Part shown: one piece after another, positions 45,970 through 57,428 of the stretch
How positions within the stretch are numbered: the first letter of the stretch is position 1
How the letters are laid out: every line of letters starts with the position of its first letter
Origin: Megalobrama amblycephala
Taxonomy: Eukaryota; Chordata; Actinopteri; Cypriniformes; Xenocyprididae
Assembly (NCBI RefSeq): GCF_018812025.1
Contig: NC_063045.1
Coordinates: forward strand, 54,274,457-54,338,456
DNA: 64,000 bases
Reading direction: 5' to 3'
The notes under the pieces: model-generated
Databases searched by the model: none
The model's input: the letters and a program-made list of their open reading frames with translations, nothing else
What the model was told of the DNA's origin: nothing
Translations under genes and position numbers: made by a program

Positions 45970-48009
45970 AGTTAAAATATTACAGTGTGATTATTTCTTA
46001 TTTTAAACTTTCTCACAGTTTTCTTTCTTATTTTTTTTCTCTGAGGTGGAAACAAGTTTCTACACAAATAGTTTCCCTTGGGAATTTATAATCAATTTTA
46101 TCAATAGCAGTTTTACAAACAAATAAGGTCTGTGGTAAATGTTACCTGAAGATACTTTCACATTTTGTTCTAAAACAAAGGTATATGACTCACAGTTTTA
46201 CATTAGATATAATTTTTGAAATAGCTGTGTTTTGTAACATAACTGTTGCATTAAAAACATGCATGTAAATGCATTTTTTGGTGGTAATTGTTCTTGTGTT
46301 GCAACTTAAGCTTTAAAGTGTTGAGGTACAGGTCAAGAGGCATGAATAAATGGGTTTTAATCATATTATTCATGTTTTATTAATAGTATAAAATTAACAT
46401 GTTAAATTGACAGACCTAGTAATATTCTACGCTAAATATCACACAAAAGGACGCTGTTCATGAGGATTATAGAGATGTGAATCACAATTCTCTCTGTGTG
46501 GTGTATCCGGCCACACGTATTCCATTGGGATCTAAATGAACCATAAAACCAGCTGATTATCATTCACGAGCACTTGGCACTGCAACCTCCCAAAACCTCT
46601 GCTTACATAAATTATGGTGTCGTTGTTTTACAGAGGTAAGCCTACGAGCTGTTTACATAATTGAATTCGTATGCAAACACGACTAACTGGAAAATATGAA
46701 CTTCTTTGGCATTTAAAGTACTTTGACCTGAGAATATCAACTTTTTTCTGTGGCTTTTCTCTTCATGTAATCTTCCCAGAAGACCCGACTGAGACCTAAG
46801 TAAGTTGTTCATCGATTGCGAGGATTTCAGGACCCATAAAGACTATGGAGATTAAAATTTTTCCGACTGATGAACATTTGTTTGATATTGTTCCATGCGT
46901 ACACTGTGGCAATTCAAATACATATTTATGAACATCGACATGATAAATAAATGAAATGCAGAAAATAAGACAAGTACATGAGCCAATGGAGGATAAAACT
47001 ATATTCATAATCTGTTAAATTATTCAATATAATGTCAGTCCACATCATTTTGAAATAGTTATACGCAATCCCTATCTGTCACCCTCTGTGGAAAGGTCTA
47101 TTTTCTGGAGGAATATGGTGGGTTTGGATGCTAATTTAGACCAGTTTTGGCCACAGTATAACTAAAACTAAAGCTACGAATAACTTGGGTTTCTTGAAGC
47201 TTTTATAAGCACTTTTAATGTTTTATGCATAATTTTTAGGCAGCTGTTCCATGTCACGTTCAAGTGATGCATTTCCAATGTCAGATGGCACAGTAAAAAC
47301 ATTTATAGTCTTCTGCCAAGCAACCTAAACATGAGTCAAAGGTGTTTAATGATTTTTAGAAACACTTGCTGAAGCCTCATATTTCACATTCGGTATCTTG
47401 TTTCTTTTAGACAGAAATTGATATAGTGTATATACAAAAGCCCAGTTTCCCTGACTGCAATGAAACATTTTCTTTCTGCATATTTGAAAATTCTTCACTT
47501 GACACAGAAGGCCAAAGTTTAAAAGAAATTCTGCAGCTGAAATGAGTGTTTGATTAGTTTCTATTCATAGAGTCGCTTGATAATTGAGACTTAAGAGTGA
47601 CTGATGTCTAAAAATACAAATGAAAAGCTAAAGTTAAGGTTCAGGCAGTCGTTAGGTCTTCTGTTGTGATGTTGAAAGGATGTCATATTAAATCATAAGA
47701 CTTAAGATCTAAGATTTTTAAAAGCAGAAACTGTTTATTCGCCCTTCTGAAATGAAATTGGAAACAACATACCCAAAGTGGGAAGCAATTCAAAATAAAA
47801 GTTATTAAAGTCAACATGAAATAGAAACTGACCCTGTTTAATTTCCTAATACACATTCCTGGTCTCATCGGTATGATTGATCAGACATTTTTTTCAGAAG
47901 GCAAAAAAGGTTTGTCTTTATAATCTTTCTCAAAAATGCAATGTATTTTGTTCCGTCTCTGAAACAACTTTCCTCTAGGTTTACGTCACCAATCCCTCGT
48001 ATTTTTTAA
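45970..48009. other. No gene seen; unique A+T-rich DNA
   Basis: No supported exon, repeat terminus or RNA gene in this 2-kb stretch. 'aaataaggtctgtggtaaatg' near 46120 echoes a word at 38560 and may be a repeat scrap. Confidence 0.45.
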
Positions 48010-48730
48010 CCCTTACTTCCAACCAAGTGTGCTGCACAAGTCCTGAAAAGTGAAACCAAAACGTTTCTATCGCCTCCAGGTAGCTGTTCCCAGTAAAGGT
48101 CATAAACCCCGCCCTCTCCATGTATTCTTATGGGACGTGAAGACAAACTAAACAATCTAAAACTTCACACTTTAAATAAGTGAATACATTTTTTCCAAAG
48201 ATGGTTTCTGTTATTTTAGTTAGTTTTTCTATCATGCTGATATAAGTTCAAGTGTTTGTTTTTATATTTTTTAATAAATTTGGTTTTAGTTAGTTGTTTG
48301 ATGCTATAAAAATGGGAGTGTGATCATGTCATGATTGACAGCTGAGATTGACAGCTTCTCTGAGCAAAGTAGTCACTGAAGCACCAACAGACTTTTTTGG
48401 GGGATTTTTGGGAGGAGATTGGAGCTTTAACTTTAATTTCTACATTTCCATAGCTGTTTATTTCACACCGACATAATGAGTTGTTCTGCAGTAAACTGTA
48501 CTAACCGATTCTGCGGGAGTGTGGGCGGGGCCTTGATATTGTGCCTCCATTTCTTGCTCACTACTGCACAGACTCGAGTCCCAAATCAGCGCAAGATGTC
48601 AGCTCCATACTGCACCACATGTTGGCAGCTTCACTTTTCTACAATGGAAGAGAGTGAAGGTATGTCATCCATCTTTTTTTACAGTCTATGCTTCCAATTT
48701 TTATTTTGTACTCATAAATCTTAATTGTTC
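48010..48730. repeat. Dispersed element remnant with a THAP-like start
   Basis: 48040-48120 is the inverted counterpart of 11362-11455. The following sequence (gactttttggggg..., gtgggcggggccttgatatt, caagatgtcagctccata) has the composition of a fish DNA transposon remnant. No complementary terminus was located, so the limits are approximate. Confidence 0.5.
48476..48520 (+). pseudogene. Possible THAP-domain N-terminus remnant
   Basis: ATG 48476 opens MSCSAVNCTNRF. Many THAP zinc-finger proteins, including P-element-type transposases of fish, begin with a Met, one to four residues, then C-x-A-x-x-C and an Arg. The C-S-A-V-N-C spacing here fits, giving the first two zinc ligands. After this the frame runs into gggagtgtgggcggggcc and the rest of the domain is not present. 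Twelve residues are weak evidence. Chance similarity is possible. Confidence 0.35.
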
Positions 48731-48909
48731 TTAATTTGAAATGTTTGAGTATGTTAATTCATACATTTAACTTTAAAATGTTATATAACCTCAATGTGAA
48801 CATTTTTATTAGTGTAAACTTAGCTATAACAAGCTAATTCAGAAAATGCTAACACGTTAACAATAGCATGGTATATAACTTGCTGAATGAGTGCAGAAAT
48901 ATAAAGCAT

Positions 48910-49588
48910 TTAAAGGTCCCGTTTTTCGTGTTTTTTTGAAGCTTTGATTGTGTTTATAGTGTGCAATATAACATGTGTTCATGTTTCGCGTGTAAAAAAA
49001 CACAGTATTTTTCACATAATTTACTTATCTGTATACCGCTGTTTCCACTGTCATAAAAACGGGCTGATGACTTCCTTGTTCTATGAAGTCCCTCCTTCAG
49101 AAATACGTAACGAGTTCTGATTGTGCCAGCGGTTCCTGTGTTGTGATTCGACAGCAGTTTAGCGCATCTTGCCCGGAAAGGTCACGCCTCTTACCATAAC
49201 GTGGAGATGCATGCGCTCAGTGTTATTGTAAACATGTCTTTAATTTTACCCTATCAATTTGAGCCGGAATCAGACCCGGTGATTGGACTGCGGGATGAAA
49301 ATAACAGCGTTTCGACGACATGGCGACAAACACACTCTACAAACGCAACTCTTGTGTATTCCTGTGGGCGGAGGTTAGTCAAAGTTTTAGTGACGTCATT
49401 AAAGAAGGAAGTAGAGGGATGTAGTCCAAACTGGCCGTTCGATGTAGACGACTTCTGTTAAATAAAATATCTCGCTTGGCATTGAACTTTGAGCTTTAAA
49501 ATTTTACAGATTTTATTTATACTCTAACAACAACATTACACACTAACTAAAGTTTGAAACATGTTATCATGAAGAACGGGACCTTTAA
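48910..49588. mobile_element. TTAA element, 'aaaggtcccgtttttcgtg' family
   Basis: TTTAAAGGTCCCGTTTTTCG at the left and gaagaacgggacctttaa at the right are inverted repeats; TTAA borders both sides. An internal frame from ATG 49234 starts MSLILPYQFEPESDP and runs to TAA at 49459. The YQFEPESD word resembles the start of many uncharacterised fish proteins linked to P2X7-like or transposon ORFs. The rest is unrecognised, so it is at most a fragment. Confidence 0.85.
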
Positions 49589-51460
49589 CATACTTGCTTT
49601 CAAGCCAAGCCGCATGCACCACTTGTCACCATAACTCTCCAAAACCCACATCAGCATAACAAAAGAAAAGATTAATCACTACTAAATCTCCCACATAACA
49701 TTAATCTTGCACAAAAACAATTATACAATTATATAACACTTAATTTTAGCATTTACTCTCCCTTAAACCTTAAGTTCAACTTAAGTTCTTTTAAATGAAA
49801 AGAAATAGGTTCATAAAACTCAAAACAATTTACTTAAAATATATTGGTTCTGTGAACTTGAAAGAAAAAGAAAGTGCTGTTCCATTATATAATGCCACTT
49901 TTCATCTGATTCCCAATGGAAAAAATCATATCCCACCCTACTTTTTCTCTTAATATCTCGTTTAATGCGGAAATATGTAAAATTGTGAGCATTTCATTTT
50001 GCATTTAACTGCAGTTGTGAATGTTGGTAATGCATTTTAAGTACTGTTGATGATGAATAGTGATAAAGCTGTGAAAAAATATTTATATATTATGCATCTT
50101 TTGGAACTTACAATACTAAATAAGAATAGACTATGAATAAGAAAGTCTATGATGTTGTCTATTTACTAGTTCACTATGTTGTGATAATGAGTTCAGAAAT
50201 TCATTAGCTTGTAAGCCTACATAATGTTGCGAAAATTATGACATATTCACTAAGGATAAAACAATAACAAACGTAGTATGTCATGATGACATGGTTATTA
50301 AACTGAGATTTAGACACAGTCAGAGATGAACATGTAGTCACATACAGTCTGTCACAACAGACGTCTAATGCACCACAGTTTCCACAGAATGACAGCAAGT
50401 AAATGAAGCAGGAAAAGAGATGAGTTTGTGTCTGATAGGAACTCATTCATTCAAAGTAAAGTCAGATTGAGGCGACCTTTGGCACAAATTATGTCTTGAA
50501 CATGAGTTTGTTTTTGGTGTGTCACTGAGACCCATATATGAAAGTTTACTTATCAAATTGCTTCAAAATGATCTCAGTGTAGTTTTTATAGATGCATAGA
50601 ATACAGTTAGGGATAATGTTGGCATTAGGGAAGGACCTGCCTATATATTATGCTATTTAAGTCGTGGCTCGACTCAAATATGCAGCATGTTAATTTAATA
50701 AAACCGCTTAAGAGAAGCAAATAGCTTAATCTAGGCTGTTAATTGAGCTTCAGATGACCATTAGCCCAGTCCAGAGGTCTTTAATTAACAGCAGTGTGGA
50801 AATGGGTTGGGTGTATGTTCGTGAAAAGAAAGAACTGAGGAAGGGAGTTAAAACAAGTGAAAGCAATGCTTTTATCATCAATCGTCCCATAGGACAGAGT
50901 CAGAGTTTTAGAAACCCAAAGTTAAGAAACCCATAAAAAAGATCTATAGAAAAAGTAGCACAAACACAAATATAATGAGTTGACGTAGAACTGCGAGAAG
51001 ATGTGAGCTTTCTGCAGCGGTTTCTGCTAGTTTTACTGATATGTCCTGACAGGAGGTAGGTAGCACAACCTACATTCTGTCAGTCAGCCGCTTTGATTTC
51101 CAAAAGGAAAGACGAATGTTTGTGGGAAATACAAAATGCCTCTGGGCAATGTAATGTATTTGTATACAATCGATAGCTAACACATGTTCTGTCACTTTGT
51201 TCAGTAAGAGAATTTGCAGCTGACATCATAAAACCTGAAATGTAGTAAGAAAAAAGTTTTTTTGCTTTAGTGAACTCTGACAGCAATTTAAATTGTCAAG
51301 ACTTGTATAGAAGCTCTTTATTTTGTTTAAGGAGCTATATGACAATTTCAATTGTTGACAAAAGTTTTCAAACTACCATAGTCGGGTTACTTTGAACTGG
51401 TTTTTCTTCAGTAAGGGTTTTATTCTTCACAAACCAGTAAGAATACAAGTGGGAAAGATT
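49589..51460. other. Unique DNA; possible regulatory block near 50.7-50.9 kb
   Basis: About 50720-50900 contains ggctgttaattgagcttcag, accattagcccagtcc and ggtctttaattaacagcag, closely spaced homeodomain-type cores in repeat-free sequence. 49601-49900 looks like a worn repeat (ctcaaaacaatttacttaaa). No exon supported. Confidence 0.35.
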
Positions 51461-51598
51461 AGTGCTTTAGATATGTTTGGTTACTAGTTAGGTTATTTTT
51501 AGCCCAACTTTTTTTCAGTTCTTTGTTTTGCAATACTGTGTTTTTATTGAAGCCGAGTGAAAATGACCCTAGTTGGGAATGTGCTTTATATCCGTATG
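51461..51598. repeat. Local 140-bp segment, copy 1
   Basis: 'ggttatttttagcccaactttt', 'ttcagttctttgttttgcaa' and 'gtgaaaatgaccctag' class words recur in the same order at 54254-54392, and more weakly at about 57830-57915. The three copies surround the tandem array described below. Confidence 0.8.
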
Positions 51599-51627
51599 TG
51601 TAGCTATCTCTGAAAATATCTATTCTA

Positions 51628-51707
51628 TGAATTTATAACAGCTAAAGGGCGTTGTTAGGCATGATGCAGAGTGGAGTACCTAAAACACCCTTAGCTGTTA
51701 TAAATTC
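51628..51707. repeat. Small palindromic element, 'tgaatttataacagcta' arms
   Basis: tgaatttataacagctaaag (left) faces cttagctgttataaattca (right), with 'ggcgttgttagg' and 'cctaaaacaccc' extending the arms. The whole 80-bp unit would fold into one hairpin. It looks like a minimal MITE. Confidence 0.78.
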
Positions 51708-51816
51708 ACTGTAAACCACTGCTTCACTGGGCTTATTGCTTTTATAACAATATAAATGCAACTTTCATGAAGTAAAATCATTAAAAGGCTTCCCTGACCG
51801 TGAACAGCAACAGAGG

Positions 51817-52862
51817 TTAGGGGAGAACTGGGACGAAAGTAACGTGGGACGAAAGTAACAAAGTGATTTTCTCAGAGCCCTGACTACATTTGCATTTCAA
51901 GTTATGACAGCACGTTCAGCACACAACCCTTGACGGAGCTGCCAAATATCATGTGATTTCGTCATTGTTTCCCCCGGTTAGGTCCGGAAAGCAGTTTTCG
52001 AGTACGGTAAATAAATTGCTGAAGCTGTACTTTTTTTCTACTTCCAAGTTGTTTCTCATTTCATGAGATTACAATAATGATCAATCTACAGGTTATTTAG
52101 TGCTGTAACACATCCTGAAGTTTGCTTTGTCAGAGTTTTTCAGTATGAAAGTAAATCGGGTTTAAATATCAGGAGTTCCTGTCGGGACGAAAGTAACACT
52201 TGTTTTTGAGTTTCTTTTGTCCTGCTGCTAATGTGGTGGCTTTCTCTGCGTTGCAGCATTTATTAAAACATGTTTATGTCGTATTATACTAGCAGAATAT
52301 GCCAAAAGTGAGGGTCAGAAAGACAGACAGAGGTCTGATTCAGTCAGATATGAGAGGACGTTTCTGGACATATCTGTTGCTGATTTCTGTATGCCAACAT
52401 TTATTCACTCAATCTGCTTACATTTGCCATAGTCACATTTAGTTTTTAGCCATACCTTAGCTTTTCCACATCCACCTATGAATTTGCAGTGATTGCATTC
52501 AGATGTTTTTATGCATATTTTGAATTTATTCATAAAAACAGCTGGATTGGAAACTTGACTAGTTACATTATGTTGACAATTTATATTATGAAAAATTAAT
52601 TTTCATATTGTTTTTTGAAAAAAATGTTTTATAAAATAAATTGACACCCCATCAAACATTTGATGAAACTGAAATTCTCAATTTAAAATGAAAATGTAAT
52701 TTAATATTTTTTTGCAAAGATAAAGGACAAAATATGTTTGCAGTTACATATTAACAAGGTCATAGTCAGATATATTTAATAAAAACAAGACTAACACAAA
52801 AAATCTAGCTTGTATTGTTGTGTTACTTTTGACCCACATGTGTTACTTTTCGTTTAAATTTC
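51817..52862. mobile_element. DNA element with doubled 'gggacgaaagtaac' ends
   Basis: The left end contains ctgggacgaaagtaacgtgg gacgaaagtaac, two direct copies of the motif. The right end contains gtgttacttttgacccac and gtgttacttttcg in the opposite orientation. A further copy (cgggacgaaagtaacac) lies inside at about 52174. This arrangement of doubled end motifs facing each other suggests a transposase-binding terminus. The interior is A+T-rich with no coding frame. Confidence 0.65.
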
Positions 52863-52959
52863 ATATTTGAAATAACCAATGAAATCTGACAACAACTGTC
52901 TCATAAATTTTGTTTCCAAATGCTCGCTTGAAAAAAAAAAAAAAAAGGTATTTTTCAGG

Positions 52960-53057
52960 CTGGATCAGGCTACTGCGCATGCGTCGACCTAAATGCGGGT
53001 CACTTCAGCTTCAACGCCGACCGTTGTTACGCCCCACTGAGTGGCACAAAGACTGAG
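52960..53057 (+). promoter_or_regulatory. Possible CpG-type promoter and first exon
   Basis: ctgcgcatgcgtcgac (52973-52988) contains TGCGCATGCG, the NRF1 consensus found at many TATA-less promoters. It lies in a short CpG-rich patch followed by a strong splice donor, gactgag|GTAAAA at 53057/53058. No ATG with a useful frame lies between them, so any product would begin in a later exon or be non-coding. A repeat origin cannot be excluded. Confidence 0.3.
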
Positions 53058-53201
53058 GTAAAATCATACCCTTATATATTGTATTTTTATATAGCCTATT
53101 GTGTTGACAACTCATCAATTAAATATTTACCATCTTATATTCTGCATAATTAGGTGTTTTTGAATAAACACTGACAAAAACTATATTATAAAACTATGTT
53201 T

Positions 53202-53300
53202 TAGGGCTGGACAATATGACGATATATATAACATTGGTATAAGTGATTACGCAGATTTAAACCATGTTGTAGTTATATAAAATATTGACAGGCAGATATG
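53202..53300. mobile_element. hAT-like left terminus fragment, 'tagggctggacaatatg'
   Basis: ttttagggctggacaatatgacg atatatat is the familiar start of a fish hAT-type element. No matching right terminus is seen before the unrelated repeat at 53693, so only a fragment remains. About 53460-53690 is a GC-richer segment (ggcgggacttattccgccat) that also looks repeat-derived and carries a GA run at 53519-53532. Confidence 0.45.
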
Positions 53301-53692
53301 CTTTATGTATTTCCCCGGCGTCGGAATCAGGCACAAATAAATGTCAGGAAACACGATTAATGGCTGCATGTCAATATCCATGGATTAGGTTTATTTGACA
53401 AGTTGTAAGGAACACTTTTGAGTGCAAACTTTAGTGTAATCGTTAGTTTTACTCGCGTTTTCGCAGTTTCTCCTAAGTCATCCAGTCATGCAGCAGGTTC
53501 TTTTGCCACTTAGTCCAGCAGAGAGAGAGAGAGCGTTCCGGCGGGAAAGTGACGTCGATGGAGCTTCTAACGGCCGCTGCAGTGACGCTATGACTTTACC
53601 AATCAGCGATTGGCTCTTATTTAGAAGGCGGGACTTATTCCGCCATATTGTGCGTTGCACTTTCTCCCATTCAAAACAATACGAGTGACACG

Positions 53693-54004
53693 TAAAGGTG
53701 CGTTCACGCGGCCTCGTAATTCCTGTAGTTATGAGATTCTAGCTTGTAAAAAGCGTTCACGTCCTCGTAGAGCTCGTAATTACAGCTTGTAAGATGGGAG
53801 TTTTCTGAAAGCTCCCAGATGTACCACGTGGCCGCTGTACCACCTGACCGCTGTAGATTGATTTATTAGGCGTTGATAGTGGTGCCATGGAAACGCATAA
53901 TTCCCAGTCCAAGGACCAAAAGGACGTGAACAGCTCCGAATATAACGTCACCTGTTGTCATTTCAAGATTCCGGTAAATACGAGGTGACGTGAATGCAGC
54001 TTTA
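53693..54004. mobile_element. MITE, 'taaaggtgcgttcacg' family
   Basis: taaaggtgcgttcacgcggc at the left faces acgaggtgacgtgaatgcag ctttaa at the right. The subterminal 'cctcgtaattcc'/'taaatacgagg' and the repeated 'gttcacgtcctcgtagagct' words are internal to the family. Both ends have T(T)AA-like edges. Confidence 0.78.
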
Positions 54005-54125
54005 ATCCACTGTCTGACAGTAGGTGGGGGCGGGGCTTATGGAACAGCAGAAATAGAGCGGTTTCCTTGGTAACAGCTGTACACAATGGAGCGATGCACT
54101 AATAAACACTTCTTCTTTTTTTTAG

Positions 54126-54138
54126 GCATTACATGAAG
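54126..54138 (+). other. Microexon-like splice sandwich
   Basis: cttcttctttttttttag (acceptor, ending 54125) is followed by gcattacatgaag and then GTAAGAAAATG (donor). Both sites match consensus well. A 13-nt exon would be exceptionally short. The same tail (ttacatg-GTAAG) recurs in the tandem units that follow. Whether it is ever spliced is unknown. Confidence 0.25.
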
Positions 54139-54253
54139 GTAAGAAAATGCAATCAAAACTTTTATGAAGACAGTTGTTCCCTTAAATAAATTCAGCAAAA
54201 ATGTTTTATTCTAGATTAGAAAGTCACTGCATTCCTGAGCATCCTGGACAGAT

Positions 54254-54392
54254 AAGTGCTTATGTTTGGTTATTAGTTTGGTTATTTTTAGACCAACTTT
54301 TTTCAGTTCTTTGTTTTGCAGTAACGTTAGTTAGATTTTATTGAAGCAAGTGAAAATGACCCTAATTTGGGAATATGCTTTATATACGTTTG
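54254..54392. repeat. Local 140-bp segment, copy 2
   Basis: Aligned by eye with 51461-51598: 'tatgtttggttattagtttgg', 'ttatttttagaccaacttttt' and 'gtgaaaatgaccctaatttgg' class words in the same order. It overlaps the start of the tandem array. Confidence 0.8.
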
Positions 54393-55451
54393 TTCTTCTA
54401 TTTATTTCTTTGCATGGCTATTTCTAAATACAAGACAGTTTGATCTGCCACAATGACTTGGTAAGAAAGATCTTCTGACACTAACAAAAGGTAATTCAAA
54501 TCTGAATGTTTCGTATATAAATACATCATAAAAAACTGAACTGTATTAACATGTTTTACAGTACAGAATCACTGCATTTCTAAACATGTTATTCTCTTCT
54601 GTTTCTTTTTTTGCATTACTCTTTCTGTCTACATGCCATGGTTGAGCCAGAGCTGTCACAATGGTAAATGGCAAGAAACATTTAACAGCAATAAAAGGCA
54701 AGTCAAATCTGCAGTAAATGTTTTGTATATGAATACATCAAAAACTGTATTATCTTGTGTTAAAGTGCAGCATGAATCTTTTTTCTAGAAAATCACTGCA
54801 TTTCTGAACATGTTCTCCTATTTATTTCTTTGCATGACTCTTTCCAACTTAATGCTATGGTTTGATCTGCCACAATGACATGGTAAGAAACATTGTGTGA
54901 CAGCGATAAAAGGCAAGTCTAATCTGAATGTTTTGTAGATGAATACATCACAAAAACTGTATTAACTTGTTTTAAATTGCAAAAAATCACTGTATTTCTG
55001 AACATGTTCTTCTCTGTTTTTTTCTTTGCTCTACTTTTTTCAACTACATGCCATAATTCGAGCCATTACATGGTAAGCAGCAGTAGCTTGAGTTGCAGTT
55101 ATTGGTAATTAATTCATACTTGAACATTCTGCTACTTTTATAATGTCATAAACTTGAACAGTAGTCTGTATCTTGTGTTTAAGTAGAACAAACAAGAGAT
55201 CTGTCTATTCATTAAGGTAAATATCTATAAAATTACATGAATACAGCAACAATTATTGACTTGTTCAAATTTCACAAAAAAACAAAAAAAAAATTTTTCC
55301 TGAAAAGAATCTCTAAATCATGTTCTTTGTTTTTTTCTTTGTATGATTCTGTCCATCTACATGCCACGGTTTGAGCCGTCACAATGGTAAATGTGGTAAG
55401 AAAGCAATTTCAATAAAAGACAAGTCAAATCTGAATGTTTTATATATATAT

Positions 55452-55722
55452 CAATTCAATTCACATTTATTTGAATAGCTTTTTTCACAATACATATTGT
55501 TTCAAAGCAGATTTACAGAAAATGCATGTGTCTACATTACAACTGAGTAATAATTTGTCATCAGAGATAACTGTGTCCAAGTAATCTCCATATGTCAGAA
55601 ATGCACAGTTCTAAGATAATACAAATCATGCCATTAGCTACATCATGTATTCATTTAGGCAGAAACAATGATCTCATTACAGCAATTATTAATAGCTGTG
55701 ATCATGATTACAATAACCTACA
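55452..55722. mobile_element. Dispersed repeat arm inserted in the array, left
   Basis: caattcaattcacatttatttg followed by gcttttttcacaatacatattg is the start of a frequent cyprinid repeat. It is also a diverged reverse complement of the end of 56530-57428 (tgtaaataaaggtgacttgac). The arms could be two independent insertions or the inverted ends of one element that trapped array units. Confidence 0.65.
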
Positions 55723-56241
55723 TGTTCTTCTATTTATTTCTTTGCATGTCTCTTTCCATCTGCATGTCATGGTTTGATCTACCACAATGATGTGGTAAGA
55801 ACGATCATGTGAATAAAAGGTCAGTCCAATCTGAATGTTTTATACATGAATACATCAGAAGTCTGTATTATCTTGTTTTAAAGTGCAAAATCACTGTAAA
55901 ATTTTGAACGTGTTCTTGTATGTTTCTTGCTTTGCATTACTCTTTCTGTCTACATGCCATGGTTTGAGCCGTCACAATGGCAAACATGTAAGAAAGATCA
56001 AGTGACAACAAAAAATGCAAGTACAATCTGAATGTTTTGTATATAAATATCCAAAATACTGGAATAACTTGTGTTAAAATACAAAATCACAGTATTTCTG
56101 AACTTATTCTCTTTTCCTTTCTTTGCAATGCTCTTTCTGTCTACAAGCCACGGTTTGAGCCATCACAACGGTAAATATGGTAAGAAAGATCATGTAACAG
56201 CAGTAAAAGGCAAGTACAATCTGAATGTTTTGGATATGAAT

Positions 56242-56473
56242 TAGTGCTGTCAAACTGATTCATTGCGATTAATCACATCTAACATAAAAGTTTATGTTTA
56301 CATAATATGTGTTTACATATAAGTCTGTGTGTATGTAAACACTCATATTTATACATATATATAAATAATATAAATAGGCTGTTTGTGTGTATATGTATAT
56401 TTGCACATACATATATAATATATATAAACTTGTTAGATGCGATTAATCGTGATTAATCGGTTTGACAGCACTA
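56242..56473. mobile_element. hAT-type MITE, 'tagtgctgtcaaac' ends
   Basis: TTAGTGCTGTCAAACTGATT and aatcggtttgacagcacta form the inverted ends, with mirrored 'gcgattaatcacatctaaca'/'gttagatgcgattaatcg' subterminal sequence. The centre is a (TA/GT)-rich low-complexity stretch. It is a complete, recent-looking copy that interrupts a tandem-array unit. Confidence 0.9.
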
Positions 56474-56529
56474 ATACATCAAAAATACTGTAACAACTTG
56501 TTTTAAACACATTATCAATCTCTATTATT

Positions 56530-57428
56530 AAAATCAGTTAAATTTGAATAATAGAGTTAAATGATTGTTAGGCTGCAAAAATTTGGTCAACCGGAACTGG
56601 GAACATTTCCTATAATAACCGATGTATGTTTGTTACATCATAAGAAGAATGTCATTTAAACTAATATTAGTTTGATTCATCCTTATCCCGAGGTTACCGT
56701 AGTCATCCGGATCTGGTCCGTATCCAGATCAGATGGTGGACCTGTAGACATGACCACAATGCAGCCCTCAATGTCACCAGAGACCTACTAGACAATCCCC
56801 TCTGAAGACCTAGTCGACATGACAGCACAGATCCTCAGCATAGACCACAAGAACCAGACAGGCCATCCACACAGATCTATGGCCATCTTCGTTTCCATAC
56901 TGGCATGATGAATCCAATTTTCAAGCAAAAGGAACTGGATGAATATTTGAATGCTACCGATCCCGGTCTAAATTATGACTTGTGATGCAGCCTGAATCAT
57001 AATCACAATGTGTTCGTTCGTTGGCCAGAGGAGAACTTGCCCCCCAACTGAGCCTGGTTTATCCCAAGGTTTTTTTTTTTCCCCCATTCTGTCACCGGAC
57101 AGAGTTTGGGTTCCTTGCCACTGTCGCCTCTGGCTTGCTTAGTTGGGGACACTTAATATTCAACAATATTATTGATCTGACTGTACTGATGCTATTGTTT
57201 GAAAACTGAACTGAGCTGGACGATGACATAATTTTTTCTGCAGAACTGCTTTATAGATTAAATAAACTAATGTAATAATTGATGTTCTTTACAATGGAAC
57301 TGAATCAATACAAAACTGACTTCAGCTGAACAACAGCTGAAATGCATCTTCCTGTTACCACTGTGAAGCTGTTTTGAAACAGTATCTACTGTATAAAGCA
57401 CTATGTAAATAAAGGTGACTTGACTTGA
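56530..57428. mobile_element. Dispersed cyprinid repeat ending 'aataaaggtgacttgactt'
   Basis: 'tcaaccggaactgggaacattt', 'cagatcagatggtggacctg', 'gagaacttgccccccaactgag', 'tcccaaggtttttttttt' and the terminal 'ataaaggtgacttgacttga' class words identify a very common cyprinid repeat. Small open frames (for example 57021-57209) are internal to it. Confidence 0.82.
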
